Positions 11,540 through 22,883 are shown, counted from the stretch's first letter. The stretch is DNA of 64,000 nt from Micromussa lordhowensis (GCA_964020085.1 OZ026596.1:31467522-31531521), one strand, 5' to 3'. Program-made: numbers and translations. Notes: generated by a model from the letters alone, not told the origin.

Positions 11540-11811
11540 CTGAAAAAAGAAAAAGAAAGAGAAGAGCTATTTCTTTATCAACATTATATGATAGTGTCTG
11601 GATGGGGTTAACTGACAAATGGCAAAAAAAAAACTGACAAACAGACGAAAATTTGACTGAAAAGTGACAAACAGCTTAAACCATTGTTATCCGTTTGAAA
11701 TCTACTGAAAAAGCCTTCTGGGAGCTGGTCACATTGTGAGTTCGTAATTTACCGGTAGATAGTAAAGAATACAAGTGAATATATGAAAGAAATTTATGTG
11801 GCAAGATCCCA

Positions 11812-11990
11812 GTTGGCTTGATAGCTTAGTTGGTAGAGCACAGCACCGGTATCGCAGAGGTCATGGGTTCAAACTCCGTTCAGGCCTGAATTTTTTTCAG
11901 GCTTTAATTTCACAACTGCTTAAGTTGTGTGTATAACCGCGATGATCAATCATGTCTTCATATCTTTCTCCGCAGCTCAAATATATGACC
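11812..11990 (+). mobile_element. tRNA-derived SINE
   Basis: The head resembles a tRNA gene: an A box TAGCTTAGTTGG at 11822 and a B box GGTTCAAACTCC at 11866, spaced as in a tRNA. The tail starts with TTTTTTTCAGGC and contains the inverted pair CAACTGCTTAAGTTG. The 3' sequence is not a tRNA, so this is a SINE and not a functional tRNA. Confidence 0.7.
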
Positions 11991-12177
11991 TTTCATCTAT
12001 ATTCACTTGCATTTAACCTTTTTAGTTTGTATATGTCCAGAAACCTCTTTTTAATTAATGTGTAAAGATGAATGACTGCCTGATCACCTGCCTGAGTGAA
12101 GCATGAAGCTTAGAAGCGTTGGTAACTGCTTTGCAAGTTAAGGCCTGCTATGTTTGGGTAATCTGCTATGTTTGAGT

Positions 12178-12386
12178 TAGCCTGCAGAACAGGCGGATTG
12201 GCGGGGCCAGCGCGATACACGAGCGCGCGCGCGAAGCCCGAGAACGAGCGCGAAGCGCGAGGCCAGAAAAATCCGCGTTATTTTTTAGCGCTCCTTCCCT
12301 CGCACGCAACTCGCGCTTCGCGCTCGCCTCGCTTTCGCCTATGTTCACCTGAAATACGCAAAAAATTACGCCTGTTCTGCAGGCTA
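12178..12386. mobile_element. MITE with 9-bp target duplication (TAGCCTGCAG ends)
   Basis: Inverted ends TAGCCTGCAGAACAGGCG and reverse complement, flanked by TGTTTGAGT at 12169-12177 and 12387-12395. A 9-bp duplication suits Mutator-like elements. The inside is GC-rich with repeated GCGCGAAGCGCGA motifs. Confidence 0.9.
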
Positions 12387-12489
12387 TGTTTGAGTAATCA
12401 TCATTTGAGTTTGGTTGGGTTTAACTTTTCTGGGAGGCGTCAAGTGGTCCTATTGCTATCGTTTAGCACCCCCAGGACACCGCTAACCT

Positions 12490-12548
12490 CTTATAAGACC
12501 TCTTATAAGACCTTATAAGACCTTATAAGACCTCTTATAAGACCTTAA
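12490..12548. repeat. Tandem repeat, CTTATAAGAC unit
   Basis: About six direct copies of CTTATAAGAC, some with an extra CT. Confidence 0.8.
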
Positions 12549-12599
12549 GACCCTCTCAAAGAGACGACACTTCCATAGCTGTGTTATTGATGCATAAAT

Positions 12600-13011
12600 A
12601 TCTGTCGGGGGAAATTGATTTTAATTTTGACATCAGACGCAATAGTAGATTTCATTCTTATCAAACTCGCGGAAGCAATGATTTACACCTTTCCTCGCGT
12701 GCGTACCAACTGGGGCAAACAAACTTTCATTTATCAAGCCTCTAAGGACTGGAACAACCTAGACAATAACATTAAAAGTAGCGAATCGATGTCCTTTTTT
12801 AAGGCCAAGCTTAAAAGCTTATACTGTAAATAATGACCTATCTAATTATTGTTATAGCTTTCTAGCTTTTTAATTAGTTTTTTATTGTAATATCTAATTA
12901 TTGTAATAGCTTTTTAATTAGTTTTTATTGTAATAGCAAATTTTCTTTTGTAAATTATAATTTGCAGGGCCCCACTGAAAACCGCCAAGGCGAGTGGGTT
13001 CCCTGGATAAA

Positions 13012-13066
<55 letters not shown>
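12600..13066 (+). mobile_element. LINE 3' end (reverse transcriptase tail, UTR and ATT tail)
   Basis: A frame ending in TAA at 12831-12833 carries the typical C-terminus of an L2/CR1-like LINE protein (FPRVRTNWGKQTFIY, then DWNNL). The 3' UTR ends GGTTCCCTGGATAAATATTATT, followed by an (ATT)n tail at 13013-13066. Truncated at the 5' side. Confidence 0.75.
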
Positions 13067-13710
13067 GTACCGGCACGTTGTTAAGGCGGGGGTAAACGTG
13101 AAGGCTGTTTTGAGGTTGCTTAACACGGCCTTTCTGCCAATATCTCGGTCACGTTTCAAGCGACACTAAACCTCTCTGCTTATCTCATTAACCACTGTTT
13201 GGCGGTTTTGTGTAAATTTTTGGGTGATTTTTGGGCATTTTGGGAAAGAGATATTTTTTCTCAAAGGATAGGTTAAATTGAGGAAAATATGAAATGTTGA
13301 AGATTTGATGGATTTGGAAAATTGAAATTTGAAGTGAAGAATTAGTAGACGGATACCAAACAGTCCCCTAGCAACCTGGGGCTCTCTTTTGCGGGTCAAC
13401 TGTCTGGTAGTGTTTCCAACCCATCTTAATCGTAACAATTTCCTTTTTTACCCCTGCCTTAATTGCACAATTTAAAGCAGTACTGAATACTTTCTCACCG
13501 AGTTTACTCTTACGTCTTCTTCCTCCCTCCAACTGCTTTGCTCTCTGGTTTGGCCAGGTGAATTGAAGTTTGACTCACATTCCATCTTGTGGTGTAAAAT
13601 ATGGAACAAGCTAAACGAGGAGTTGAAGCAAATAACGGACACTTAAAGTTTTTAAGAAACGTTTAATTAAGGAATTCATTTGTGATGTAAATAATAATTG
13701 ATATTGTACT

Positions 13711-13767
13711 TAAGAAATAGAAAACATGTGCCGTGTTTGTATCGAGTTATAGAAACACGAGTGAAAG

Positions 13768-13798
<31 letters not shown>

Positions 13799-13799
13799 G

Positions 13800-13830
<31 letters not shown>

Positions 13831-14088
13831 GAGTTCTCCCAAACTTTCACGAGTGTTTCTTTAACTCGATAGAAACACGGAAAACATGTTTTCTATTTCT
13901 TTTAGAAAATACCGCGACGAAGAAAAAGAAAAACAACTTGTTTACTTCGATCATCAAAATGTAAATTCTCTTTGTTCGCGCCATCATTACGTCAACAGCT
14001 CGTGCTAGTTCTGTGTTTCTATCGAGTTATAGAAACACGGTTTTGAACCAATCAGCGTGCGTATTTGCTTTGGGTTATTTTCTAAATA
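13711..14088. mobile_element. Palindromic TAGAAACACG-family repeat, copy 1
   Basis: AATAGAAAACATGTGCCGTG at the left is mirrored at 13865-13906; inner arms pair through GAAAGTTTGGGAGAACGAG. A half copy follows to 14088 (TATCGAGTTATAGAAACACG and ACCAATCAGC). Related copies: 43893-44395 and 44751-44957. Confidence 0.7.
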
Positions 14089-14118
14089 GTTTTCATAGTT
14101 ATCTCATCAAAAGGATGC

Positions 14119-14178
14119 TCAATAAAGTGCATGTATGTACTGGGTATAGGAAAACGTGCTCATTATAGTTAGTGTTGT
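14119..14178 (-). pseudogene. C-type exon copy C4, interrupted
   Basis: On the minus strand the acceptor CTCTTAG is followed by TTLTIMSTFSYTQYIHALY and a TGA stop. It matches the front of exon C1 (TTLTKLRSYYYQ) and the intron just outside it (tctcttag and flanking purines). A second, more damaged start of the same kind lies near 14290. It is probably the remains of the linker exon that once preceded exon B2. Confidence 0.35.
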
Positions 14179-15158
14179 CTAAGAGAGAGAAATAAAAGTA
14201 AAACTCGAATTCCGTTAACAATTTGCAGAAAGTTTTTGGGAAGTCATTCTGGCAATTCTATTTTGACTGTTCGAAGGTCTTCATTTAAGTTCATGTTGTC
14301 TAAAAGACAAAAATCAAAGCAGATCTGTAATTTTATAGCAACTCCGTTCAGCCTGAAGGACTCGAAGTGCCCGAGCTGATTTCAATCTTTTCATACAAGA
14401 AAGACATTGAAGCTACAGTGGTCAAACTTTGTAACTTTCCCAAAAAATTATCAGGGCGCATTTCGGTGTATCAATTGTTTGGTCACGTGCCTTTATGTTT
14501 CTATGAAAACCGTGTTTCCAAAGGTTGTTATATCCAAATTTGTGGGTTTTGTTACGCCTGAATGCCTGTTCAAGTCCGAATTTGGATTTCATGAAGATTT
14601 CACTCCGAATTCATTACATTTCCTGTAGCTTTGATTTAATATATCTGATTTTTTTAAATCAATTTTGGGGCCGTTCTGACTTATAATAGCGGATCTAAGA
14701 TGACGGACATTTTAAAATGTGAGATCATTTTAAAGTTCTGTGACATTGTCATCGGCATGACTGATACGTGCTTACCATAAAGGAAACAAATTTGGGCTTT
14801 TTATACACTTAGTTTTATTATTATATTCAGCAAATACTTTCGTCGACTTTAGAGATACATAGGGGGCACGAAGTGCCCCCCTCCCCCGCCACACCCACAC
14901 ACACACCTGGGGCTCACGAACGAGAAAACCCCCGGCTAGATAGGGTTTAATTATTTTACTGTATCGAGGTCAAAAAACATTTGTAGAAACACAGTTCAAC
15001 CTCTATTTGTTACAAAGAGATGGACAATCAGCACTGACCATTAACAAAACTCACAGAAAGGAAATTTATTCCTCTCGGGAATAACTGTCTGGTTTGCGGT
15101 TTGCATATCTTGAAATTTCAAGGTTGTCGTTTGTGATCCGAAAAAAGGGGGCAAGTTT

Positions 15159-15362
15159 CTAATGAAACTGTGGTGTTGCGTCGGTGGGAGTATTACAAGA
15201 TAATTTGGTTTTATCAACTGGCTTGATAATGTGAATTGTCCACCGTAAAGAGATTCGGAAGCTGACGGTTTCGAGCGTTAGCCCTTCGTCGGAGCGAATC
15301 AAGGTTCCCATTATTTTGCACAGAATTGATGTTTGATGGCAATGTTTGTAGCTTGTATTCAC
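15159..15362 (-). mobile_element. Penelope-like element fragment with hammerhead-like motif
   Basis: The minus strand contains the sequence type found in Penelope-like element terminal repeats: CGACGAAGGGCTAACGCTCG followed by GAAAC. See the separate ncRNA entry. The rest is a short fragment with no reverse transcriptase. Confidence 0.5.
15252..15300 (-). ncRNA. Hammerhead-ribozyme-like hairpin, core mutated
   Basis: On the minus strand: outer stem GATTCG/CGAATC (perfect), then CCGACGA, stem-loop GGGC-TAAC-GCTC, then GAAAC and a possible cleavage triplet GTC. The hammerhead consensus is CUGANGA...GAAA; here the second core base is C, not U, so this copy is probably inactive. Very short stem III is usual in Penelope-like element hammerheads. 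Confidence 0.55.
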
Positions 15363-16106
15363 TAAGGTCTCGTGTAATCAATCTTTGCAGATGGTATTTT
15401 AAATGGTTGACACAATCCTGTCTTCAAGTGTTGATAGATTATGAAAAAAGCAATAGGAAGGACTTGAAACTTCTTAATTCCGACGAATTCCGAGTTGATC
15501 AGCGTTCATAAGAGCGTTTGTTTATTTTGAGACTCGAGTAAGACAGAAAAAAAAGCCCGAGAACGCAAAAAGAACGTTTTTCATGAGGTTAGCAGCCATT
15601 GAAGATTTATGGGAAAAAAATAAAATTTTGACATAAGAAAAGAGTTCAACTCCCACAGGATTGGTTTAAGACACCTCTCTTCTCGTCTGTGTGCATGCGC
15701 GCCGAGTGTCTTTCTATTTTTTACTGTTTTCCTTATATTTGTGGTATGGCAAAATAAATAAATAAATAAAATGTCATTTGAGAACATTCTGAGTGCTTTC
15801 CATTCAACCATAAATTCCGAAAATTTTTAAACGGGTACACTGGTACCGAAATTTCCAAAAATTGTAAAAATTCCGAAATAAGAAACCATCAACCGAAACT
15901 TTGAGTCATTATGGAGTGGAAATCAAATGGAAAAGAAATGTCTGGTACGCAAGTTTCGGAAATTTGGTTTTAGCTTGAAATGTGACCAATATTTTTTGGT
16001 GAGATGGAAGTTGCCTTGTCTACAAAGAGAAAGAATTTTTTTTTTATTAATCTGGACGTGTAGGAGGGTAACAAAACATAGGGTGTGAAGCGTCCCTTTC
16101 AAATAA

Positions 16107-16261
16107 TTCAATAGCTGTTATCGCAGTTATCAGCGGTTTTACATGTAAACGAGGCGAAAGGGTAATCCTGCTTTGTATTGACCCTTTCTCCTCGTTTGCG
16201 TGCATTTCTAAACTAAAGAACATTTGATCGCAGACTCAACTGCAATAACAGCTATTGAATT
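16107..16261. mobile_element. MITE with AATTCAATAGCTGTTAT ends
   Basis: Inverted ends AATTCAATAGCTGTTATCGC at left and CAATAACAGCTATTGAATT at right; an inner pair TTTACATGTAAACGAGGCGA and its counterpart CTCGTTTGCG continues the foldback. Confidence 0.7.
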
Positions 16262-16855
16262 CACTGCGTTGCCGTAGTGATCATGCAGTGAAACCTTCTT
16301 GTAATCTTATCGTCTGCGTGCATGCGCGCCAAGTGCTAGGGGAACTTTTCAGTGTAGTCCTCTATAACGAACATATGAAAGCTGCTTCCGGCAAGAATCT
16401 AGCCAATCAAATCATGTTTCTCCGCTGACTAAGAGGAACAGCTGGCTCTTGGTACGAGAATGCATCACCAATCCCAAATACAGGCCAAGTTTCATGAAAA
16501 CACAGACCGCCCAAGCTCCAGCTGTGAGATGACCACACCACACCATCACTTGCCATCAACAAGTTTGTTTTGGATTGTTGATTCCACGTGATTGTGTGGT
16601 CCCCAGCGAGGCGCAGTTTGCAAAGGAGGCCGGGCTACGAAGCAATTTCAATGGGCGTGCGTGGTGAATGTGTGTGTGGGTCGTTACACCCCGAGGAGGG
16701 GTATTCTCATACATAAAGGACGGGATTGATTGTCGTACCCTTTAGGGTCCACAGTGGAAGCTTGAGCTTGAAGAAAATAAGAAAGATGATCATCCCACAG
16801 CTGGAGCTTGTGACAGGTTCACAGGATTGTTTGTTTCCGTAGTAATAGGCCCTTT

Positions 16856-17030
16856 GCAGGATCCGGTCACATGGTACGGAATAAATTACGCTGGGACGCA
16901 AATGACACAGTGGGACTTCCAAAACAAAGGAAAGTCGGGCTAGACTGGTACGAGTTCCTTTGTTTTGGAAGTCCCACTGCGTCATTTGCGTCCCAGCGTA
17001 ATTTATTCCGTACCATGTGACCGGATCTTG
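16856..17030. mobile_element. Long hairpin foldback element
   Basis: Arms of about 75 bp run from CAGGATCCGGTCACATGG to the reverse complement CCATGTGACCGGATC with very few differences, around a loop of about 20 bp. Near identity suggests recent origin. The overlapping minus-strand frame of 142 codons is produced by the hairpin and is not a gene. Confidence 0.75.
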
Positions 17031-17239
17031 GCCATTGAGAGTGATTACTGGGGTTTTGGTTTGACGACGCTTAATTGAAAACCACTCTTGACCCACCGAA
17101 CACGAAGGTATGCATAAAACTCCATTTAACAACAACGAGTAACCGTAGATAAGGGAGCGGGTTCGATATGTTTTGTTGCAGTCTGATTTGGAATGTTATT
17201 GTTGCTTTGTCCTTCGATGGGGAGGATTTAGGTGGGGGT

Positions 17240-17270
17240 TGGGGGGGGGGGGGGGGGGGCGGGGGGTGGG
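17240..17270. repeat. Poly-G tract
   Basis: About 20 G, one C, then GGGGGG. It generates a false proline-rich frame on the minus strand. Confidence 0.8.
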
Positions 17271-17358
17271 GATGTGAACCACTCATGAAAATCTCGATTT
17301 TTCTCACTTGAAAATAGCAGATTTGCACGATAGCATCATTTGACTACAACTACCAGAA

Positions 17359-17498
17359 TAGACCAATTTCGATACATTAAAATTCAGCTTAAAACAATAA
17401 ACCTCAGCATGAGTCTCTCAAACTCTGTAGTTACTCCCGGAGCCTCGTGCTGAGGTCTATTGTTTTTAGCTTAATTTTAATACATGGAAATTAGTCTA
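17359..17498. mobile_element. Foldback MITE, CCAATTTCGATATATT family, copy 2
   Basis: Same arms as copy 1 with more changes (GACCAATTTCGATACATT at left, ATACATGGAAATTAGTC at right); part of the central loop has been lost. It lies only 55 bp from copy 3. Confidence 0.7.
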
Positions 17499-17553
17499 TT
17501 GATTTTTTTCTTTATTATTTAAGCTTTTAAGTCCCAGTGGGGTTTAAATAAGA

Positions 17554-17711
17554 ATAGCCCAATTTCGATATATTAAAATTCAGCCTAAAACAATAGACCT
17601 CAGCACGAGGCTCGTGGGAATAACTACAGAGTTTGTGGGGTTTATTCCCACGAGCCTCGTGCTGAGGTCTATTGTTTTAGGCTGAATTTTAATATATCGA
17701 AATTGGGCTAT
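17554..17711. mobile_element. Foldback MITE, CCAATTTCGATATATT family, copy 3
   Basis: A nearly perfect hairpin: about 70-bp arms from TAGCCCAATTTCGATATATT to the reverse complement, with a loop reading ACTACAGAGTTTGTGG. The near-identity of the arms suggests a young copy. Confidence 0.8.
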
Positions 17712-18246
17712 TGCGCTAATTAGCCTAAGAAACAGACAAAGTAAAGGATTCTCGTAGATAAAGTCAAGTGACGTCATCATGCAAATTAGTATTATAAGTA
17801 TGCGTTCTTGTTACTTGTTCTTGTTTATAACTCTCGAAAGCAATTAGATTATGAGCTCGAGATTTCTGTGAGGTGATAGTCGATGAGGCCGAAGCAAGCG
17901 GGAATGTCCTTCCTTAAGTCTTCTCCAGAATATAATTATCCATTTGTTTCTCAATGTTCGGGGCTGAACGAGAAACCTTCGTAGACGGCTTACAGCCACT
18001 GCACACTTATGGCTGGTATTGTAAAATATTTCAGCCAATCAGGTTCCAGTACATGGCGAATTCAAGAATTGTCAAAAAGTTCGGCTTACGATTCGATTTT
18101 CACCGCGCTCGGCGATGAATATAACATTTCTAAGCTTGGTTACGAGGTTCACTACCTTTACCATCAAGTAAATTTTGTACCTCGTTATATTCACCTCTGC
18201 TAATTCTGCTAAAACGATTTTTCGCCTCAGGCTCTGTGATCATTGG

Positions 18247-18583
18247 CAGGAGCCCATCACTAGAGCTTGCAACTCCAATGCTAAGCCTATGTCACGGCAT
18301 TTTTACAGACCGGTCTATTTTTAGACTTCTTTTCCCGCAAAATAGGTCAGTTCCGTTCTACACGAGCGCGCATCGGTAAGGGGAACAATGACGGCTTTTC
18401 CTTTTAATCGTCCAGTGAAAATGCCGACGTCAATTAAAGAATCAAGTCCGCGCTTATGATTTGTCACTGTTGTCCCTGCGGGAGTCTGAATTCGCGGTAA
18501 ATTCAAGCTAAAAATAGACAGGTCTGTGAAAACGCCGTGACAGGAATATGGGGCAGTTGCTGGCTCCTAGTGATGGGCTCCTG
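18247..18583. mobile_element. MITE with 7-bp target duplication, copy 2
   Basis: Same element as at 8701-9038, flanked by TCATTGG at 18240-18246 and 18584-18590. The 61-codon minus-strand frame is again open (18321-18506). It interrupts an older repeat that continues on both sides (GGCTCTGTGA before, TGAATATTTGCC after). Confidence 0.9.
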
Positions 18584-18599
18584 TCATTGGTGAATATTT

Positions 18600-21520
18600 G
18601 CCTCGATTCGGTCTCAAATGTTCACTTCGCCTTCGGCAAATAATTGATAAGTATTATGGTGCGAGGCCAGGAGTTTAGGACTACAAAAGCAAGATAAAAA
18701 CTTACTGCAACGAGCAACAAATCAAGAAACTATGGTTTGGCAAAAATAATTCGTCATAACGATGCACTTGATATATTGTGTTTCAGATAGACATTTTTTT
18801 GGCACTTGGAAGTGTTCCAGTATCGCGATGCATCGATGTTTTATAACACGTTTCAAATCAGCACCGTAAATAAAACACAAACACGCGTACTATATCCCTT
18901 CCCCGTCGATGTATACAGAGAGTACCGACAATTTCAAGAGGTACATCCAAAGTTTATATTAATCCTAAACTACAAGGCCTTTATCAGCCAAGATACCTCG
19001 CATTGATCTCTAAAACTTTTTGCTCGATTCTGAAGTTAGTAACCTCCTTCCTTCTTGAGAGGCGAGTTGTCTGTTTGTCGACCTGAATTAACAGCAGCCC
19101 TTAGACAGTTTTCGACTGAAAATAAGTTGTATAATTCAAAGTGAGGCGTCTTCCCAAAGTTGAAATCCACATGCTTGATTAACTTTCCTTGACCATCAAT
19201 TGATCGAAATTGATGGGAGATTCAAACAAGATAACATTACGCTGTCAATGTTTGCAATCATCATCTCTGGTGTAGCTAATCGTCAAAGGAATTCTTTGTT
19301 CATGATTCTTTAGAAACACAAAACTTACCTCTTCTTGTCAAAAGTGAAACCTTGCGTGTTCATCGACCGAAGTCAGACTGCTTCATCATAATCATTAGGC
19401 TCACGTGTACGTCAGCAACTTGAAGTCAGTTTCCGTGTCTTTGTTTTCTTGGTTTGTTAATAAGCTTGGTCTCGAACGCAGTCTAATATCACAAAATGTT
19501 ACTGTTTTACAAATCGATTCCTATCCAACTGAACTCAAATCAGTCCCAGCCCCTCCGAAGTATGGAGGGGTTCTCTACAGCAAAATGCTGTCCCTTTCTG
19601 GATACACTGAGAAATTAAGCTCAGGAAAAATTTTCTCGTATTGTATTTAATTTATGTAAACTGTCTGCAAACCAACTATTTCCTTGTTTGAGATAATTAC
19701 GTACATATCTTTTGTGTTCCTGTAAAAATATAAGAAGGTTAAGTGGGGCTCCACAAGGTAACATCACGATCTGATCTCAAATCGAGACCTTGCCGTATTG
19801 ACCGAGCGATAGCGAGGCCAATACGGCAAGGTCGAGGTTTGAGATTTTTTTGCTCTCAGTGCCGCAATTTCTTCGACCCTCTCTATCCGAATTTTCCTGA
19901 TCCCCCCTGGCGCCGATATATCCAGGATTTTTAATTTCTCATTATCGTTTGATAGTTGTGTACTGAGTGTGACCGGCTGACACGCTTTCAGGAAACGTCA
20001 GACAAGTGACCCGAAGAAATAAGGTAACACAGGAGAACAATGGCTCCTGGTCAACTGAAAATGAAATATTTAATTTTTGCTGTACACTAATTTCCTTGAA
20101 CAGTTCTAACGCGCACTATCCAGTTCTTTTCTTCTTTTTTTATATTCCAATCACAAAACATTAACGCGAAATCTTCATGAAGAAAATCGAAAGCTAGAAC
20201 AGAATGAGCTGACGGTTGTGCATTTTATGATATTCGGAAGACTCTCGTGTCAATTGTTTTCTTTTTGTGCTTAGATTTTTACAGAAAATATAATCAATTT
20301 TTTTAAAATCACATGGAAACGTTTAAAAACTCTTGTAAATACACTTGTATCCCTCATTTTTCTCGTTTTATGATTCGCCAGCTGAAAAAGCGTGCAAACA
20401 AAAATCCGCGCTAAATCTGTCATGTTCTAATCCATATTCATGCAAATTATAGCACGTGCTTCAAACCAACAGGTCGTCGATGTGTGAGGACGTGTCATGG
20501 GTTCGAGGAGCAGTTTGTACTCTTGGTACGAAGAGGGACTTGATGCAAGAATGAAGTCTTCCTGCTGTTAAAAGCAGAGGTGAGCATTTCGTTTTGAAGT
20601 TATGGCATAAATTGTGTTGGAAAAGCTACAAGAGTTCCGGCGAAGCGAATTCACCGAACACGTGCATGAGCCGAGCTATCGGCTCGGTTGGAGCGTCTCT
20701 TTTATTTGAAATTCTACTGTCTTGTCCGTATAGTGCAGCAACCGTAGAAGATTGTTCGGAATTTCAATTTGGAATTTTTGCTTTGCCATGGCAAGAGTAA
20801 AAAAAAAAGAACTTGGACTCTCAACAAGCTTTTGAATTAGCATTCCAATGAGTCGAAGACTTGAGATTAAAACTGAGCTGTGTAGCCTGTGAAACTTTAT
20901 GACTACCATAATTAAGTGACCGATGTATTGCTACAAAAATGGTAACTTCGCTGATCAAGGAATTACTTATTTTATTTTCAGGAGGACTTGTGAGAAGGGA
21001 GAAGAGGAGTAGAGCAAGGACAAACTGGAATCATCGAATTAGGAGGGAAAACTACAAAGATAAGAACTTTGAAATTATCAAATAGTTCAAGTAAAAATGG
21101 TGGCTGATTAAATACATTTTTTTCAAAGCAAACTTTACTCTTTTTTGAGTAAAAATGATTTTGATCAGATCGTATTTATTGATTGTCTTGAACAAACCAT
21201 GAAATGTGTAAATATCAGGAAGTCGATCTGAGATTGGTATAAAGTACTTTAAGAATTCAATATTCAGCCACCATTTCTAGGAGTAATTTTAAAATGGTAC
21301 TGATTGTTTTGCAGACCTTGTAACTGACGCAAATGTTCGGGAATCGATCGTGTGTTAAAACTTCAATTATTTCATGCAGTTTATTTCGGAGAAAAATCGT
21401 TAGATCGCATTGATTCAAACAATTTCAATTAAACTTAAGCACGATTTGTCGGTAAGCAAAACAAATCAAAAGTCGCAACAATCAGTACCATAAGTTACAA
21501 CTTCAGTTGATGTCGCTGTG
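18600..21520. other. Non-coding stretch with one hairpin
   Basis: No gene recognised. A hairpin at 19773-19845 pairs ATCTCAAATCGAGACCTTGC with GCAAGGTCGAGGTTTGAGAT. Frames at 19405-19650 and 20594-20800 are open for 68-81 codons but show no domain, splice support or repeated copy. Confidence 0.4.
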
Positions 21521-22013
21521 TTATATTTTTAAGGTGGCTCTGTAAGACAAACTAGAATATTCCAAACAACTTAAGGTAACCAATTTTTTGAGTTTTTCGC
21601 TTTCTCTGTCGAACAATACATTCATCTATCATTGTCATGGTAACCAAATTGTTTTTTTTTTATTAAAAGAACAAACAACTTGAGCAACAACATTTCTAAT
21701 GTAATTATGAGAAAAAACAACTTAAGGAACAAAGTTTGTAGAACTTTCGTTTTCTCAGTCATACAATGCACCAATATCTGGCTGTCTTTGACGCCTATAG
21801 TTTTTGGGTTGTTGTTTTTCTTTTCTTTTTAAATTCAATTATGAGAAGAACAACTTGCGCGACAAAATTTTTAGGATTTTGTTTTCTCTGTCAAACAATG
21901 CAAGAATATTAAGTTGCCCTGGAAGCCTAAATTGTTTTTTGTTTTTAATTTGATTAAGATAACACAGAATTGCTATTCCACGTAAAAACGTTGAGCAAAA
22001 GAATTGATTTTGG

Positions 22014-22806
22014 TGTATTCGCTACTTGCACATGACCCATATCCCCTTGCGTTTTTGGGGGGTAACCAGTAGAAGAAATGTATGGTATCATGACAAAAAT
22101 TAGTTCGGTGAGCTCGCAAAACCAGCTACTAATGCTTAAAAATGCACCAGAATTTACCAAAATCATGATAGGAGAAATTTGTACTAGTTTATAACTAAAT
22201 GTAGATAAATTTTTTTTTGTCCATACATCGTCTGTAAAAATTACAAGACGATGTATGGACAAAAAAAAATTCTCTACATTAGTTATAAACAGGAGCCCAT
22301 CACTAGGAGCTTGCAACTCCAATACTAAGCCTATGTCACGGCATTTTTACAGACCGGTCTATTTTTAGACTTCTTTTCCCGCAAAATAGGTCAGTTCCGT
22401 TCTACACGAGCGCGCATCGGTAAAGGAACAATGGCGGCTTTTCCTTTTAATCTGCCAGTGAAAATGCCGACGTCAATTAAAGAATCAAGTCCGCGCTTAT
22501 GATTTGTCACTGTTGTCCTTGCGGGAGTCTGAATTCGCGGTAAATTCCAGCTAAAAATAGACAGGTCTGTGAAAACGCCGTGACAGGAATATGGGGTAGT
22601 TGCTGGCTCCTAGTGATGGGCTCCTGTTATAAACTAGTACAAATGTCTCCTATCATGATTTTGGTAAATTCTGGTGCATTTTTAAGCAATAGTAGCTGGT
22701 TTTGCGAGCTCACCGAACTAATTTTTGTCATGATACCATACATTTCTTCTACTGGTTATCCCCCCGAAACGCAAAGGATTATGGGTATGTGCAAGTAGAG
22801 AATACC
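22014..22806. repeat. Large palindrome split by a MITE
   Basis: The left arm 22014-22193 is inverted at 22627-22806 (for example CATGATAGGAGAAATTTGTA against its counterpart). Between the arms lie a second hairpin (GTCCATACATCGTC at 22219 with GACGATGTATGGAC at 22247) and MITE copy 3. Without the MITE the whole would be one hairpin of about 450 bp. Confidence 0.8.
22290..22626. mobile_element. MITE with 7-bp target duplication, copy 3
   Basis: Same element as at 8701-9038, flanked by TTATAAA at 22283-22289 and 22627-22633. It has inserted into one arm of the large palindrome at 22014-22806. Confidence 0.9.
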
Positions 22807-22883
22807 AGAGAATTTCTGAAAGTAAATCACAAAATTGTGTCTAGCAGAAAGCAAACTCCATACGTGTACCGCCACCTTAAAAA

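Larger units (their letters stand above)
21526..22883. mobile_element. Large element with AAGGTGGC ends and internal palindrome
   Basis: TTTTTAAGGTGGC at the left faces GCCACCTTAAAAA at the right. The left third has three diverged copies of a 120-150 bp unit beginning AACAACTT (near 21568, 21718 and 21849). The rest is the large palindrome with the nested MITE. The outer limits rest on a 13-bp inverted pair only. Confidence 0.45.

Noticed and set aside
11812..11890. Possible functional tRNA gene
   Set aside because: A and B boxes are present, but the acceptor stem does not close well and a SINE tail follows.
12914..13159. Poly-asparagine protein on the minus strand
   Set aside because: It is the (ATT)n tail of a LINE read as codons.
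16707..17135. 142-codon minus-strand open frame
   Set aside because: It runs through both arms of a long hairpin element; no domain or splice support.
17071..17328. Proline-rich minus-strand frame
   Set aside because: Produced by the poly-G tract.
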